Shown: positions 1 to 8,670, counted from the first letter of the stretch. The stretch: DNA of 64,000 nucleotides from 2-12-FULL-60-25 sp041650955 (GCA_041650955.1 JBAZKG010000001.1:248001-312000); one strand, 5' to 3'. Numbers and translations are program-made. The notes: generated by a model not told the origin, from the sequence alone.

Positions 1-67
1 TAGAAGTTAGAATCGGAAAGATTTGCTTTTCTTATTCTAACTTCTAACTTCGATCTTCTAACTTCAC
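1..67. repeat. Hairpin element family B (copy B1)
   Basis: Inverted repeat built from the word gaagttaga on one arm and ttctaacttc on the other, ending five bases before the dnaX start codon. Other copies of this family lie near 4231, 21234, 23758, 47446 and 54241. There is no U-tract, so a terminator role is not evident. Confidence 0.85.
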
Positions 68-71
68 ACTC

Positions 72-1775
72 ATGCCTTTCTCTCGAACGCATCGACCGCG
101 ATTGTTCAACGACGTCACGGGTCAGTCTCATATTACCGAAACCCTGCGGAATGAAATTTCCTCTGGCATTTTAGGGCATGCATATCTTTTTTCCGGACCG
201 CGAGGAATCGGCAAAACAACGACCGCGCGAATATTTGCAAAAGCTCTTTTGAACAACGATGACGTAAAAAACGGCGAACCACCGGAAGACTCGGTTGTGA
301 GTAAAGAGATTGATGCGGGTTCATGCATTGATTTGATTGAAATCGATGCGGCCTCGCATACAGGCGTCGAAAATATCCGCGAGGCGATTATTGAGCACGT
401 TCGTTTCGCTCCAGCGCGCTGGAAACGCAAAGTGTATATCATTGATGAATGTCATATGCTTTCCGCGAGCGCGTGGAATGCTCTTTTAAAGACTCTTGAG
501 GAGCCGCCGGCATACGCTTTTTTTATTCTTGCGACAACGGAACTGCATAAGGTCCCAGATACGATCAAATCTCGGTGTCAGCGCTTTGAATTTCGTCGCA
601 TCGAAGCAAAGGATTTAGCCGACCGAGTTCTATCTTTGGCAAAGCTTGAATCCCTATCCATTGATAAAGCTTCAGTTGATATCATTGTACGGGCAAGTGA
701 CGGTTGCGTGCGCGATGCAGAGAGTCTTCTTGAACAAGTGTCGTCGCTCGCAGACGGTGGGAAAATTACGCAAGAAATCGTTTCGCTTGTTTTGCCGCGA
801 TCAGATATTCCGCAGTCCGCGTCGTTACTATCCGACGCACTCCGGAGAGATTTGTCCGCAAGCCTGCAAAGAGCAAAAGACTTTGTGGAAGAAGGCATGC
901 CGCCGCTTTCGCTTATTGACGGGATGCTACAGGTCGTACGTTTTCTTATTTGCGCCGAAAATCCGAATGAGCGAAAGAGATTGGAAGAAGGAGATGACGG
1001 AGAAAAGGCGACAGCCGAGCTCATTGGCTCATGCTCGCTTTCCGAGCTCGGGAACATCGCTCTCATGCTCATTGAACGACGCCGCGACGCCAAAGCTGGC
1101 ACAGACCCGATGTTCTGTCTGGAATTGAGCCTGCTTGCTATTGCAGGCGGTCTGTTGACGGACCCTCCTTCGCCCTCGAAGACTTGGGCTATGGAGGGCA
1201 GGGGAGAAGAGGAGAAGAGGAATGAACCTGCTTCGAATAGACCTTCACCTGTCCCAAAACGCATCATCGCCTCAACAAATACATCAACAAAGGCTTCAGA
1301 TGATGCTCGTAACGCTCAAACGAGCACGGTTGAAACAGAACCCCCTATAGAGCCTGTAACTGACGTCATATCTCAAACCGTTCAGGAATCAGACCATGCC
1401 CAATGCCCAATGCCCAATGCCCTGAATTTCGATATTCACGACGTCCGGAAGTACTGGACGATTATTACGAAAGAAGTCGAAAAATCGAACCGAGCGCTTC
1501 CCTTTGTGCTAAAAGTCTGCAAACCGCATCACATGGATGGCTGTACGGTTGTTTTAAGATTTGAGTATGCGTTTCATCGCGAGAAATTAATCGAGGATCT
1601 TAAAACAAAACGAATCGTCGAAGAAGCGATTCGACTGATTATGAAAAATGACACACTGTTAATCGATGGTTTTTGCGACAAAGGCGATGACGGCGTGGAA
1701 GTGCCGATCGAGCAGATTTCCCAAGACGTTGTCTCAAGAGTGTTGAATGCGTTTGGGGGACAGGTGGTTGAATAA
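72..1775 (+). CDS. dnaX: DNA polymerase III subunit gamma/tau
   Basis: Clamp-loader ATPase that loads the sliding clamp for chromosome replication. The AAA+ core is clear: Walker A GPRGIGKTT at residues 42-50, Walker B YIIDECH around 122-128, sensor-1 ATTE near 154, and the SRC arginine-finger motif near 167. The usual four-cysteine zinc module between Walker A and the IDAAS motif is missing; only one Cys remains there. The linker after about residue 360 is low in complexity and contains two stretches encoded by repeat elements, residues about 363-378 and 441-451. A C-terminal tau-like domain follows (about 455-567). The stop codon abuts a family A hairpin. The function is secure; the C-terminal partner contacts are not predictable here. 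Confidence 0.96.
   Translation: MPFSRTHRPRLFNDVTGQSHITETLRNEISSGILGHAYLFSGPRGIGKTTTARIFAKALLNNDDVKNGEPPEDSVVSKEIDAGSCIDLIEIDAASHTGVENIREAIIEHVRFAPARWKRKVYIIDECHMLSASAWNALLKTLEEPPAYAFFILATTELHKVPDTIKSRCQRFEFRRIEAKDLADRVLSLAKLESLSIDKASVDIIVRASDGCVRDAESLLEQVSSLADGGKITQEIVSLVLPRSDIPQSASLLSDALRRDLSASLQRAKDFVEEGMPPLSLIDGMLQVVRFLICAENPNERKRLEEGDDGEKATAELIGSCSLSELGNIALMLIERRRDAKAGTDPMFCLELSLLAIAGGLLTDPPSPSKTWAMEGRGEEEKRNEPASNRPSPVPKRIIASTNTSTKASDDARNAQTSTVETEPPIEPVTDVISQTVQESDHAQCPMPNALNFDIHDVRKYWTIITKEVEKSNRALPFVLKVCKPHHMDGCTVVLRFEYAFHREKLIEDLKTKRIVEEAIRLIMKNDTLLIDGFCDKGDDGVEVPIEQISQDVVSRVLNAFGGQVVE
1162..1198 (+). repeat. K/M-type repeat element in frame inside dnaX
   Basis: The segment runs ccctccttcgccctcg then aagacttgggctatggaggg, which is the same layout as the reverse complement of the element in pgi (4669-4728) and as the arms around the GIY-YIG gene (44967, 45385). 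It is read through in frame in the DnaX linker as a Pro/Ser/Gly/Glu-rich stretch. Confidence 0.65.
1396..1424 (+). repeat. Family G word array in frame inside dnaX
   Basis: About four tandem copies of the word atgccca, the same word as the intergenic hairpin at 55489-55564, here on one arm only. It encodes residues around 441-451 of the DnaX linker. Confidence 0.6.
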
Positions 1776-1862
1776 GCCACTAGGGAACTAGGCCACTAAG
1801 CCACTAGGGGGAAGAAAATGCAATTCCCCTAGTGGCTTAGTGGCCTAGTTCCCTAGTGGCCT
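1775..1862. repeat. Hairpin element family A (copy A1)
   Basis: Inverted repeat of the word gccactaRg, about 36 bp per arm, with loop gaagaaaatgcaatt. It fills the gap between the convergent stop codons of dnaX and gpsA. Its loop is the reverse complement of the loops in copies at 11209 and 62274, so this copy is flipped relative to them. Confidence 0.9.
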
Positions 1863-1864
1863 AA

Positions 1865-2755
1865 CTAAAACAGCTTCATCAAATCACTCACCTTCTTTTT
1901 TCGTGCGACTATTTGATCAATCATTTTAAAAATCGGGTATTGATTCATGCGTTTTCCAATGCGCTTTGAGAGCGGACCGACTGATACCGACCCTTCGGAG
2001 TCAAAATCAGGCTTGCCGGATTCCACAAGCGCGCGTCCATACGTGTGATTTTTTGAATGCTTGCTAAATCCGGTTGAAATAAGGTCGCTAATTCCCGCAT
2101 ACGAGCACACAGTATCTTCCTCGCCTCCGAGCGAAACGACAATTCTACGCATTTCTTCGATACAGCGATACGCAAACATGCCTCGAAAGTTATCACCCGG
2201 ATGCTGGGCTTGAGAAATGCCAAATCCGATTGCGTAGATGTTTTTCAGGATCCCGCAGAGCGCTACGCCGCGGACGTCAGAACTTGTCTCAACTTGCAAT
2301 CGCGTCTGTTTGAATACCTTTTCCAATTCTTCTCGAAATGCTTTATTCGGAGAAGCGATGAGCGCCGCCGCCGGCTTATTTTGCATGATTTCTTCCGCAA
2401 GCATCGGACCGGAAAGAAGTGCAATTCGCTTTGTTCTCGGAAAAACTTCGGCGATTAATTCATCAACCGTCGCTTCCGTGGAACGATCCAAGCCTTTTGA
2501 AACGGATACGATTCCCGTTTGTTTTTTGATCAAATATCCAAGATCCTTTGCGGCCGCGCGTATGGCCCAAGAGGGGATACATAAAAAGATGATATCCGCC
2601 TTTGGGACGATCGTTTGCAACGGCTTTCGATTCGGACAGACCTTGATATCGATGTCCCAGCACTCAATAGATACATGATTCTTCGTGGCATCCAAAATGT
2701 GCTTCACCGCCTTCCCTGCCGGTCCTTGACCGATAATCACAAAACGTTTTGGCAT
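1865..2755 (-). CDS. gpsA: NAD(P)-dependent glycerol-3-phosphate dehydrogenase
   Basis: Reduces dihydroxyacetone phosphate to sn-glycerol 3-phosphate for phospholipid backbones. The N-terminal Rossmann motif GQGPAG lies at residues 9-14, followed by the SVSKGL and SGPMLAEE motifs. The catalytic lysine region is LKNIYAIG, and the C-terminal substrate domain carries ISDLISTGFSKHSKN. At 296 residues it is slightly shorter than typical GpsA (about 330). I start at the Met of MPKRFVIIG because the Rossmann strand begins there; the 15 upstream codons show no similarity. It converges on dnaX and is divergent from tRNA-Gln. Confidence 0.9.
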   Translation of the reverse strand: MPKRFVIIGQGPAGKAVKHILDATKNHVSIECWDIDIKVCPNRKPLQTIVPKADIIFLCIPSWAIRAAAKDLGYLIKKQTGIVSVSKGLDRSTEATVDELIAEVFPRTKRIALLSGPMLAEEIMQNKPAAALIASPNKAFREELEKVFKQTRLQVETSSDVRGVALCGILKNIYAIGFGISQAQHPGDNFRGMFAYRCIEEMRRIVVSLGGEEDTVCSYAGISDLISTGFSKHSKNHTYGRALVESGKPDFDSEGSVSVGPLSKRIGKRMNQYPIFKMIDQIVARKKKVSDLMKLF

Positions 2756-2819
2756 AGAATGAAACGAGTATACACCTGTTGACCTTTTGGAAGAATACAC
2801 GTATTATCGTGCCATTCAT

Positions 2820-2893
2820 TCGGGGATCGTCTAAAGGTAGGACGACTGGCTCTGAACCAGTTAATCGGGGTTCGAATCCCTGTCCCCGAGCCA
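2820..2893 (+). tRNA. tRNA-Gln (anticodon CTG)
   Basis: A full cloverleaf: acceptor tcgggga pairs with tccccga, the anticodon stem actgg/ccagt encloses loop ctctgaa (anticodon CTG, decoding CAG), and the T-loop is ttcgaat. A T1-A72 pair and G73 fit bacterial tRNA-Gln. The 3' CCA is encoded. Confidence 0.95.
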
Positions 2894-2900
2894 TCCTTCA

Positions 2901-2926
2901 CCCCGCCCCAAAAGGGCGGGGTTTCG
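2901..2926 (+). terminator. Intrinsic terminator after tRNA-Gln
   Basis: Stem ccccgccc/gggcgggg with loop caaaa, followed by a short T run (ttt). It lies 8 bp past the tRNA CCA. Confidence 0.7.
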
Positions 2927-2969
2927 GATGGCACGGCCATAAATATATTCTACAGTGGAGAAATTTTAC

Positions 2970-4205
2970 TTACTGACTCACATTCAAGCCCGCCGCCCGT
3001 CCTGTTGCCCACGAGGCTTGGAGGTTAAAGCCGCCGGTGAAGCCGTCGATGTCGAGGATTTCGCCGGCAAAGAAGAGGCTGGGGCAGAGTTTGGATTCCA
3101 TGGTTTTCGGATCGACTTCGGTCAGATCTACACCTCCGGCTGTAACGAATTCGTCGCCTGCGCCGCGTCCGACGATGTGAAGGTTAAGCTGTTTGAGGTG
3201 AGTGATTGTTTCTTCCAGTTGTTTTTTCGAGTATTCGATGGCATGGCGCTTTGGATCAAGTCCGAGTTCGGAGCAGATAATGTCGGATAATGACTTTGGA
3301 ATCATGGTCGAGATGAGATTGGCAACGCTTTTCTTTGGAGACATCTGGACAAGAGCTATGATTTTTTTCATGAGCGTATCGATTTTGACATCTGGAAACA
3401 GATCAATTCTCACCTCAATCGGATGCTGAACATCAAACTTCTCAAAAGCCAATTGCGACGATAGAGCGAATACGGCAGGGCCGCTGATGCCTTTATGCGT
3501 AAAAAGAAAGCTTCCTTCGGATTTTGCGTTGTGATTTGGTACGGAAAAAGCCGCGTATGGAAAAGAGACGCCGGAGATTTCCGCAGGCCATGTTTCTGCG
3601 GTCAGAAACGAGCTTAAACTCGGTGCGAGCGGAGTAATTGTATGGCCAAGTGACTGGGCGAAGGCATATCCATCTCCCGTTGATCCGGTTTTGCGATACG
3701 CTTGGCCGCCTGTTGTGATAATGACTCGGTCAGCGATGATGGGTTTGGCTGATTCTTTGGTTGAGATGTGAAATTCTTTTTTGATGCGCTTGATTGATGT
3801 CACTGACGTATTCAAAAGTATGTCAACGTTAGGGGTATCAAGAAGTTTTGCAAAAATGCCGACAATGTCTTCGCTTTGGTTTGAGACCGGAAACACGCGC
3901 AGGTCTTCCTCGACTTTGAGCGGAACGCCGTGAGCCTCGACCCATTCCACCATGTCAGATGGAGAGAATGCGTGCATGGCTGAATTCAAGAATTTTCCGC
4001 CTCGCGGATACTTTGTCAACACGGTTTTGATATCCGTGATGCCTGTTGTGACATTACAGCGTCCGCCGCCAGAAATTTTGACCTTTTTCCCCAATTCACT
4101 GTTTCGTTCAAAAAATTCTAATCGTGCAGAAGGGTTTATCTCTAAAATAGTTGCCGCGACCATAAGTCCTGCCGCGCCGCCGCCGATGATAGCGATTCGT
4201 AACAT
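2970..4205 (-). CDS. HI0933/BaiN-family flavoprotein (NAD(P)/FAD-dependent oxidoreductase)
   Basis: A 411-residue flavoprotein of the HI0933-like family. The FAD-binding dinucleotide motif GGGAAG is at residues 8-13, the family motif KKVKISGGGRCNVT is around 40-55, and the C-terminal FAD motif FAGEILDIDGFTGGFNLQ is near 380-400. Family members are widespread and the physiological substrate is unknown for most; some act on bile-acid or other enone substrates. It is transcribed alone, toward the tRNA-Gln terminator. A family B hairpin lies just upstream. The family assignment is secure; the substrate is not known. Confidence 0.88.
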   Translation of the reverse strand: MLRIAIIGGGAAGLMVAATILEINPSARLEFFERNSELGKKVKISGGGRCNVTTGITDIKTVLTKYPRGGKFLNSAMHAFSPSDMVEWVEAHGVPLKVEEDLRVFPVSNQSEDIVGIFAKLLDTPNVDILLNTSVTSIKRIKKEFHISTKESAKPIIADRVIITTGGQAYRKTGSTGDGYAFAQSLGHTITPLAPSLSSFLTAETWPAEISGVSFPYAAFSVPNHNAKSEGSFLFTHKGISGPAVFALSSQLAFEKFDVQHPIEVRIDLFPDVKIDTLMKKIIALVQMSPKKSVANLISTMIPKSLSDIICSELGLDPKRHAIEYSKKQLEETITHLKQLNLHIVGRGAGDEFVTAGGVDLTEVDPKTMESKLCPSLFFAGEILDIDGFTGGFNLQASWATGRAAGLNVSQ

Positions 4206-4230
4206 AGAGATAGCGTAGCATGGGAATAGA

Positions 4231-4305
4231 GAAGTCAGAAGTTAGAATTTAGAAGTTAGAAGAAAGAGCAATTCTTCTAACTTCTAAATTCTAACTTCTG
4301 ACTTC
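4231..4305. repeat. Hairpin element family B (copy B2)
   Basis: Inverted repeat of gaagttaga words, with a loop near agaaagagcaattctt, between the divergent starts of the HI0933-family gene and pgi. Confidence 0.88.
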
Positions 4306-4353
4306 TTGATTATGGCATAGCCTTGAATCAGTGAAAATGCTACAATCACCACC

Positions 4354-5730
4354 ATGAAACACGCTCTCATTGAGTACGATTATACAAACATGCTGTCATC
4401 TCATGTGGGACGCATGGGTGCACATACGCTCGAGAAAAAACGAATGTTAAAGCGTCTTCGTATTGCACGGAAAACATTGATTGAGCGAACGCAGAAAAAA
4501 GAAATTGGATTCCTTTCTCTTGGAGCTGATGCAAAGAAAACGATTTCGGTTTGTCGGTCAGTCCTTCGTCAGATTCCAAAGGAATGCGACACGTTACTCG
4601 TCATCGGGATCGGAGGTTCAGATCTTGGCGCAAAGGCCATAATACAGGGCGTGGGGCGCGGGGGACCCGTCCCCCGTAGCCCGAGTCTTCCTGCCTGTCC
4701 GGTAGGCAGGCGAGAGCGAAGGGGGATGAGGGTTGAGTTTGCGGGGTCGACGACTGAACCGGATGAGGTGAGAAGGGTGATGTCCACGCTCAATCCGGCG
4801 AAGACATGCATCAACGTGGTTAGCAAAAGCGGAGGAACAATTGAACCGCTGACTGTATTTTTGGTGTTTCGAGAGTGGCTCATCAAATCCGTTGGCATTG
4901 AGGCATCAAAAAAGAGGATCGTCGTCACGACAGATCCAAAAAAAAGTCCGATGCTGACGCTGGCAAAAAAATGCGGCTATCTTACGCTCCCGATCCCGTC
5001 CAATGTCGGCGGCAGATACTCGGCGCTGACGGCATGCGGAATTTTTCCGTCGATGGCGGCGGGATGCAATGTTACAGCGCTCCTTCAAGGAGCGAATCAT
5101 GTCGCAAAAACCTTGCGCGGCGAACATGCAGATCATCATCCGGCCGTTCAGTATGCTCTATTACATTTAGTTGCTCTGGAACGCAAGCGAATTTCAATCA
5201 GCGTATGCATGCCGTATGTCAGACGGTTGTCTGAATTCGGACGATGGACAAGGCAATTGATCGCAGAGAGTCTAGGAAAAGAAGATGACATTCGTGAGAA
5301 AAAGGTTCATGCCGGAATCACTCCGATTTCAGCTCGCGGACCGGAAGACCAGCATTCTCAGCTTCAGCTGTATGCTGAAGGCCCTTTTGATAAAGCGATC
5401 ACTTTTATCGAAGAAAGAATTTCGAAAGAGGAAATTCACGTGCCTGTCGTCAAAGATCTTCCTGAACCCCTTCGATCATATTCAGGATTACGTTTAGGGC
5501 AGATACTGCGAACGGAACGAAAGGCGACTGCGGAAGCTCTGCGAACGCTTGGACGGCCGAATGGTACGATATATATTCAACGGATGAATGAAGAGGCGAT
5601 TGGCGCTCTGCTCATGATGTTCGAGATTTCAACGGTTTTGATGGGTTTTGCCATAAATATCAATCCATTTGATCAGCCGGGCGTCGAATTATCTAAACAC
5701 CTCGCACGCAAAGGAATGGGACTACATTGA
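4354..5730 (+). CDS. pgi: Glucose-6-phosphate isomerase with repeat-encoded insertion
   Basis: Interconverts glucose 6-phosphate and fructose 6-phosphate in the cytoplasm. The sugar-binding loops are visible as IGIGGSDLGAKA (about 84-95), VVSKSGGTIEP, the PGI signature SNVGGRYSALT, and the late signature INPFDQPGVEL near the C-terminus. At 458 residues it resembles the Bacillus-type enzyme. Residues about 103-127 (Pro/Arg-rich, containing LPACPVGRRERR) have no counterpart in the family and are encoded by a 60-bp repeat that recurs in the atpB-atpE gap. The insertion keeps the frame and all core motifs, so the enzyme is probably active. The stop overlaps the next promoter. Confidence 0.95.
   Translation: MKHALIEYDYTNMLSSHVGRMGAHTLEKKRMLKRLRIARKTLIERTQKKEIGFLSLGADAKKTISVCRSVLRQIPKECDTLLVIGIGGSDLGAKAIIQGVGRGGPVPRSPSLPACPVGRRERRGMRVEFAGSTTEPDEVRRVMSTLNPAKTCINVVSKSGGTIEPLTVFLVFREWLIKSVGIEASKKRIVVTTDPKKSPMLTLAKKCGYLTLPIPSNVGGRYSALTACGIFPSMAAGCNVTALLQGANHVAKTLRGEHADHHPAVQYALLHLVALERKRISISVCMPYVRRLSEFGRWTRQLIAESLGKEDDIREKKVHAGITPISARGPEDQHSQLQLYAEGPFDKAITFIEERISKEEIHVPVVKDLPEPLRSYSGLRLGQILRTERKATAEALRTLGRPNGTIYIQRMNEEAIGALLMMFEISTVLMGFAININPFDQPGVELSKHLARKGMGLH
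4669..4728 (+). repeat. K-type repeat element in frame inside pgi
   Basis: 60 bp that match 22163-22222 at 57 positions by eye. Nested hairpin: outer ccccc/ggggg and inner cctgcc/ggcagg. It is translated in frame in Pgi. Confidence 0.85.
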
Positions 5731-5755
5731 CATAAAAATGCGGAAGAGCTAGTAT
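5727..5755 (+). promoter_or_regulatory. Promoter of the abrB-macAB-like operon
   Basis: TTGACA at 5727-5732, 17-bp spacer, TAGTAT at 5750-5755. The -35 box overlaps the pgi stop codon, so the operon has its own promoter although it follows pgi by only 36 bp. Confidence 0.7.
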
Positions 5756-5764
5756 TTCATACTA
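5750..5764. promoter_or_regulatory. Palindromic operator over the -10 box
   Basis: Perfect 15-bp palindrome tagtat-ttc-atacta covering the -10 element, just before the AbrB-type regulator gene. It is a natural candidate for autoregulation by that protein (inference). Confidence 0.55.
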
Positions 5765-5766
5765 AT

Positions 5767-6003
5767 ATGAAAAGTAAGAATTGCGAGGAACCGGTTTTCC
5801 CCGAAGTATCCGGTACGGCTGTCTTAGGCGAACGAGGCCAGCTCGTTATTCCAAAAGAAACGAGGGATGCGCTTGAAATGAACGCCGGTGATAAATTTGT
5901 TGTCATGCATACGCATCAAATGATCATGCTGTTGCCGGTCGAAACGTTCAAGAGCCACATCTCGAAAATGACGCAATTTACCAACCAGATTTCAAAATTA
6001 TGA
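5767..6003 (+). CDS. AbrB/MazE-family transcriptional regulator
   Basis: A 78-residue protein with a SpoVT-AbrB swapped-hairpin DNA-binding domain: VLGERGQLVIPKETRDAL followed by a GDKF turn (about residues 20-45). No toxin gene follows, so it is more likely a transcriptional regulator than an antitoxin. It overlaps the adaptor gene by 4 bp (ATGA), implying translational coupling and a regulatory role for the downstream export operon. A palindrome on its own -10 box supports autoregulation. Confidence 0.82.
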   Translation: MKSKNCEEPVFPEVSGTAVLGERGQLVIPKETRDALEMNAGDKFVVMHTHQMIMLLPVETFKSHISKMTQFTNQISKL

Positions 6004-7844
6004 AGATGCCTGGATTTTTAAAGAAGAAGAAAACATACGTGATACTTGCGATACTTATCGGAGGGGCAGTTTGGATTTCCGCATGCGCGAATAAATCGAA
6101 TGCGAACCAGTATGAAACGGATACGGTAAAAAAGATGAATCTGAAACGTACCGTCGAGGTTACAGGCAATGTAAAACCCGCACAGCGGATTGCATTGTCT
6201 TTTCAACAAACCGGAACCTTGTCTCGCGTCGCTAAAGTCGGCGACAAGGTGAAGTCCGGGGACGTGATCGCGGAGCTTCAGGATGAAGATGCAAATTTCG
6301 CCGTTCAGAAAGCTTCGGCCGCGCTTCAAGCCGCTCAAGCAAACTTGAATCTGAAGCTCGCGGGTGAAATGAGTCAATCCATCCACATTTCGGAAACTGC
6401 TGTTGAGCAGGCGCAGGCATCATACGAAAAATCGCAGTCTGATCTTGAAAATGCAAAAATTACAACAGATAATGCCGTGCAATCAGCCCAGCTTGCTCTT
6501 GATAATGCAAAAAAGAATCAGAGCAATGGATCAGACACAAATGTCCAAACCGTTGAACAAGCGCAAGCGGCTTTGTTCGCAGTGCTCTCCGCTTCCATCG
6601 GCCCGATGAATACCGGATTGCTCGATGGAGACAAGATCGCTGGCGTAGACGATACGGCGTCCAATCAGAACTATCAAAACCTTCTCGGCGCTTTCGACAG
6701 CACGGCGATCCCTGTTGCAAAACAATCATACCGCGCGGCAAAAGCGGCTGCTCAAAAAGCATTTCCTCTTATTCACAATCTGTCTTCGAGTTCCACAGAT
6801 GACGCGTATGCAAATGCAGCTTCTTCAACGATCGAAGCACTCGGACTTATACAAAATTTCCTTGTAGACGTCCATCACATTCTCGCAACATCCCTCACTG
6901 GCTCGGCGATGTCTTCAGCTGATCTCGCCTCGAAAACAACTGTCATCGATACAGACCGAGTGAGCGTATCTGCGCAAAATACGGCAGTCGTCAATGCGGC
7001 ACAGGCTGTGACAACGGCAAGACTTGGAATTAGAACATCGGGGGATGCTCTTGATCTTGCAATGCAAAATGCGCAGTTGAATCTTGAGATCGCCCAATCG
7101 AATGCGCAGACAACGGTCAAAGCCGCTGAATCAGCCGTCACGATCAATAAAGCTGCCGTTGATTCTGCGCAGGCATCGCTTGATCTAAAAAAAGCCCCTC
7201 CGAGAGATGTTGACCTCGCACCGTTGCGTGCGGCAGTCGCTCAAGCTCAAACGACGGTCGCTCAAGCTCAAAACGACTTAACGAAAGCTCGAATTCTGGC
7301 GCCGGTCGATGGCGTTGTTTCAAATGTCACTCCTCATATAGGCGAACTCGTTGCCGCCGGAGCCGCGTCTGTCAGTATGCTGGGGAATGCCGACTTTGAT
7401 ATTGAGGTTCTTCTTCCTGAAGCTGATGTTGCCAAAGTATCCGTTGGACAAAAGGCGACGATGACGTTTGATGCATTCGGGGACGGGCTGACATTTAGCG
7501 GCGTCGTCGTCTCGATCGAACCGGATCAAACCGTGGTCCAAGATGCCGTGTATTATAAAGCACGTATTCAGGTTATGGATACGCAAGGGAAAGATATCAA
7601 ACCGGGCATGACGGCGAATGTTACCATTCAGACTGCGGAAGCGGATAACGTCCTTGTTATTCCGAATCGCGCGGTCAAAACGGATTCTTCGACCGGAAAA
7701 ACCACCATTCAAGTTCAGAAAACGGACAAGACGCTTGAAACGCGAGACATCGAGATCGGCTTGAAAGGGGACGAAGGACTCGTCGAAGTCAAGAGCGGAC
7801 TGAAAGAAGGGGAAACGGTTATTGTGTCGGTATTAACAAAGTAA
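6000..7844 (+). CDS. MacA/HlyD-like adaptor lipoprotein of ABC exporter
   Basis: Membrane-fusion/adaptor protein that would couple the MacB-type transporter encoded next to it. An N-terminal basic stretch and hydrophobic segment end in a lipobox-like ISAC (about residue 29), so it is probably a lipoprotein. A biotinyl-lipoyl half (VGDKVKSGDVIAEL, about 79-92) precedes a very long Ala/Gln-rich alpha-helical hairpin (about 100-420). The second lipoyl half (ILAPVDGVVSNV) and the beta-barrel domain complete the fold. At 614 residues it is much longer than Gram-negative MacA (about 370) because of the extended hairpin. The gene order with ATPase and permeases supports the role. The cargo is unknown. 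Confidence 0.85.
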   Translation: MKMPGFLKKKKTYVILAILIGGAVWISACANKSNANQYETDTVKKMNLKRTVEVTGNVKPAQRIALSFQQTGTLSRVAKVGDKVKSGDVIAELQDEDANFAVQKASAALQAAQANLNLKLAGEMSQSIHISETAVEQAQASYEKSQSDLENAKITTDNAVQSAQLALDNAKKNQSNGSDTNVQTVEQAQAALFAVLSASIGPMNTGLLDGDKIAGVDDTASNQNYQNLLGAFDSTAIPVAKQSYRAAKAAAQKAFPLIHNLSSSSTDDAYANAASSTIEALGLIQNFLVDVHHILATSLTGSAMSSADLASKTTVIDTDRVSVSAQNTAVVNAAQAVTTARLGIRTSGDALDLAMQNAQLNLEIAQSNAQTTVKAAESAVTINKAAVDSAQASLDLKKAPPRDVDLAPLRAAVAQAQTTVAQAQNDLTKARILAPVDGVVSNVTPHIGELVAAGAASVSMLGNADFDIEVLLPEADVAKVSVGQKATMTFDAFGDGLTFSGVVVSIEPDQTVVQDAVYYKARIQVMDTQGKDIKPGMTANVTIQTAEADNVLVIPNRAVKTDSSTGKTTIQVQKTDKTLETRDIEIGLKGDEGLVEVKSGLKEGETVIVSVLTK

Positions 7845-7939
7845 GTCAGTAGGTCAGTAGGACTGTATGACAGTAGTTTTTTGTCTAATATCAATGAGAA
7901 AAGACCTACAATCATACAGTCCTACAGTCATATAGACCT
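7845..7939. repeat. Hairpin element family I (copy I1)
   Basis: Inverted repeat of gtcagtag/ctacagtc-type words directly after the adaptor stop codon and before the ATPase gene. It lies inside an apparent operon and has no U-tract, which argues against a terminator. Confidence 0.8.
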
Positions 7940-7942
7940 GAT

Positions 7943-8668
7943 ATGCAACCCATTATCAAATTAACCGACGTCCATAAGGATTACGAAAATGATGGCGTGG
8001 TCACAAGCGTCCTTCACGGTATTCACTTGGAAATTCCCGATGGCCAATTCATTTCCATTATGGGGCCTTCTGGATCTGGAAAGTCGACACTGATGAATAT
8101 TTTGGGGTTTTTGGATGTGCTTTCGACTGGGATATATGAATTTGGGGGAAAAGACGTTTCTCGGCTTTCTGATGACGAATTAGCTGTCATGCGTGGAGAA
8201 AAAATTGGCTTTATCTTTCAAACCTTTAATCTTCTTCCAAAAACATCCGTGTTGGAGAATGTTAAACTACCTCTATTGTATTCAAATGTTCCATTATCAC
8301 AGCGCGATGCGCTTGCCATGGAAGCGATTGAGGACGTCGGCCTGACGCATCGGGTTTCAAATCTTTCAAACCAGCTTTCGGGCGGTGAACGCCAACGCGT
8401 TGCGATTGCTCGAGCGCTCATTCGTAATCCGAACATTATTCTTGCCGACGAACCGACAGGAAATCTTGATTCGAAATCCGGAAAGCAAGTCATGGATATT
8501 TTGTATCATCTGAATGAGGTACATAAACATACAGTCATTCTTGTTACGCACGAAACGTATACGGCAGAATACGCGGAACGAATTGTGAAGCTCCATGACG
8601 GCATCATTGAATCCGATACAAAAGTCACGGAACGCCGCAAGCCGGAAGACGGCTTTGAAATTAAATAA
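7943..8668 (+). CDS. ABC transporter ATP-binding protein (MacB/LolD type)
   Basis: Drives the neighbouring MacB-type permeases. Walker A is GPSGSGKST (residues 42-50), the Q-loop FIFQTFNLL is near 92, the signature LSGGERQRVAIARAL near 143, Walker B IILADEPTGNLD near 166, and the H-loop LVTHE near 200. At 241 residues it is a stand-alone ATPase, unlike fused E. coli MacB. It lies 2 bp upstream of the first permease, after the adaptor gene, giving a complete MacAB-like exporter. Confidence 0.93.
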   Translation: MQPIIKLTDVHKDYENDGVVTSVLHGIHLEIPDGQFISIMGPSGSGKSTLMNILGFLDVLSTGIYEFGGKDVSRLSDDELAVMRGEKIGFIFQTFNLLPKTSVLENVKLPLLYSNVPLSQRDALAMEAIEDVGLTHRVSNLSNQLSGGERQRVAIARALIRNPNIILADEPTGNLDSKSGKQVMDILYHLNEVHKHTVILVTHETYTAEYAERIVKLHDGIIESDTKVTERRKPEDGFEIK

Positions 8669-8670
8669 CC

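Noticed and set aside
578..1267. Antisense 229-codon ORF over dnaX
   Set aside because: Fully inside a well-supported gene and without a promoter or family similarity; typical shadow ORF.
4669..4728. Frameshift or pseudogene in pgi
   Set aside because: The insertion is a multiple of three in effect; the reading frame and all catalytic motifs continue on both sides.
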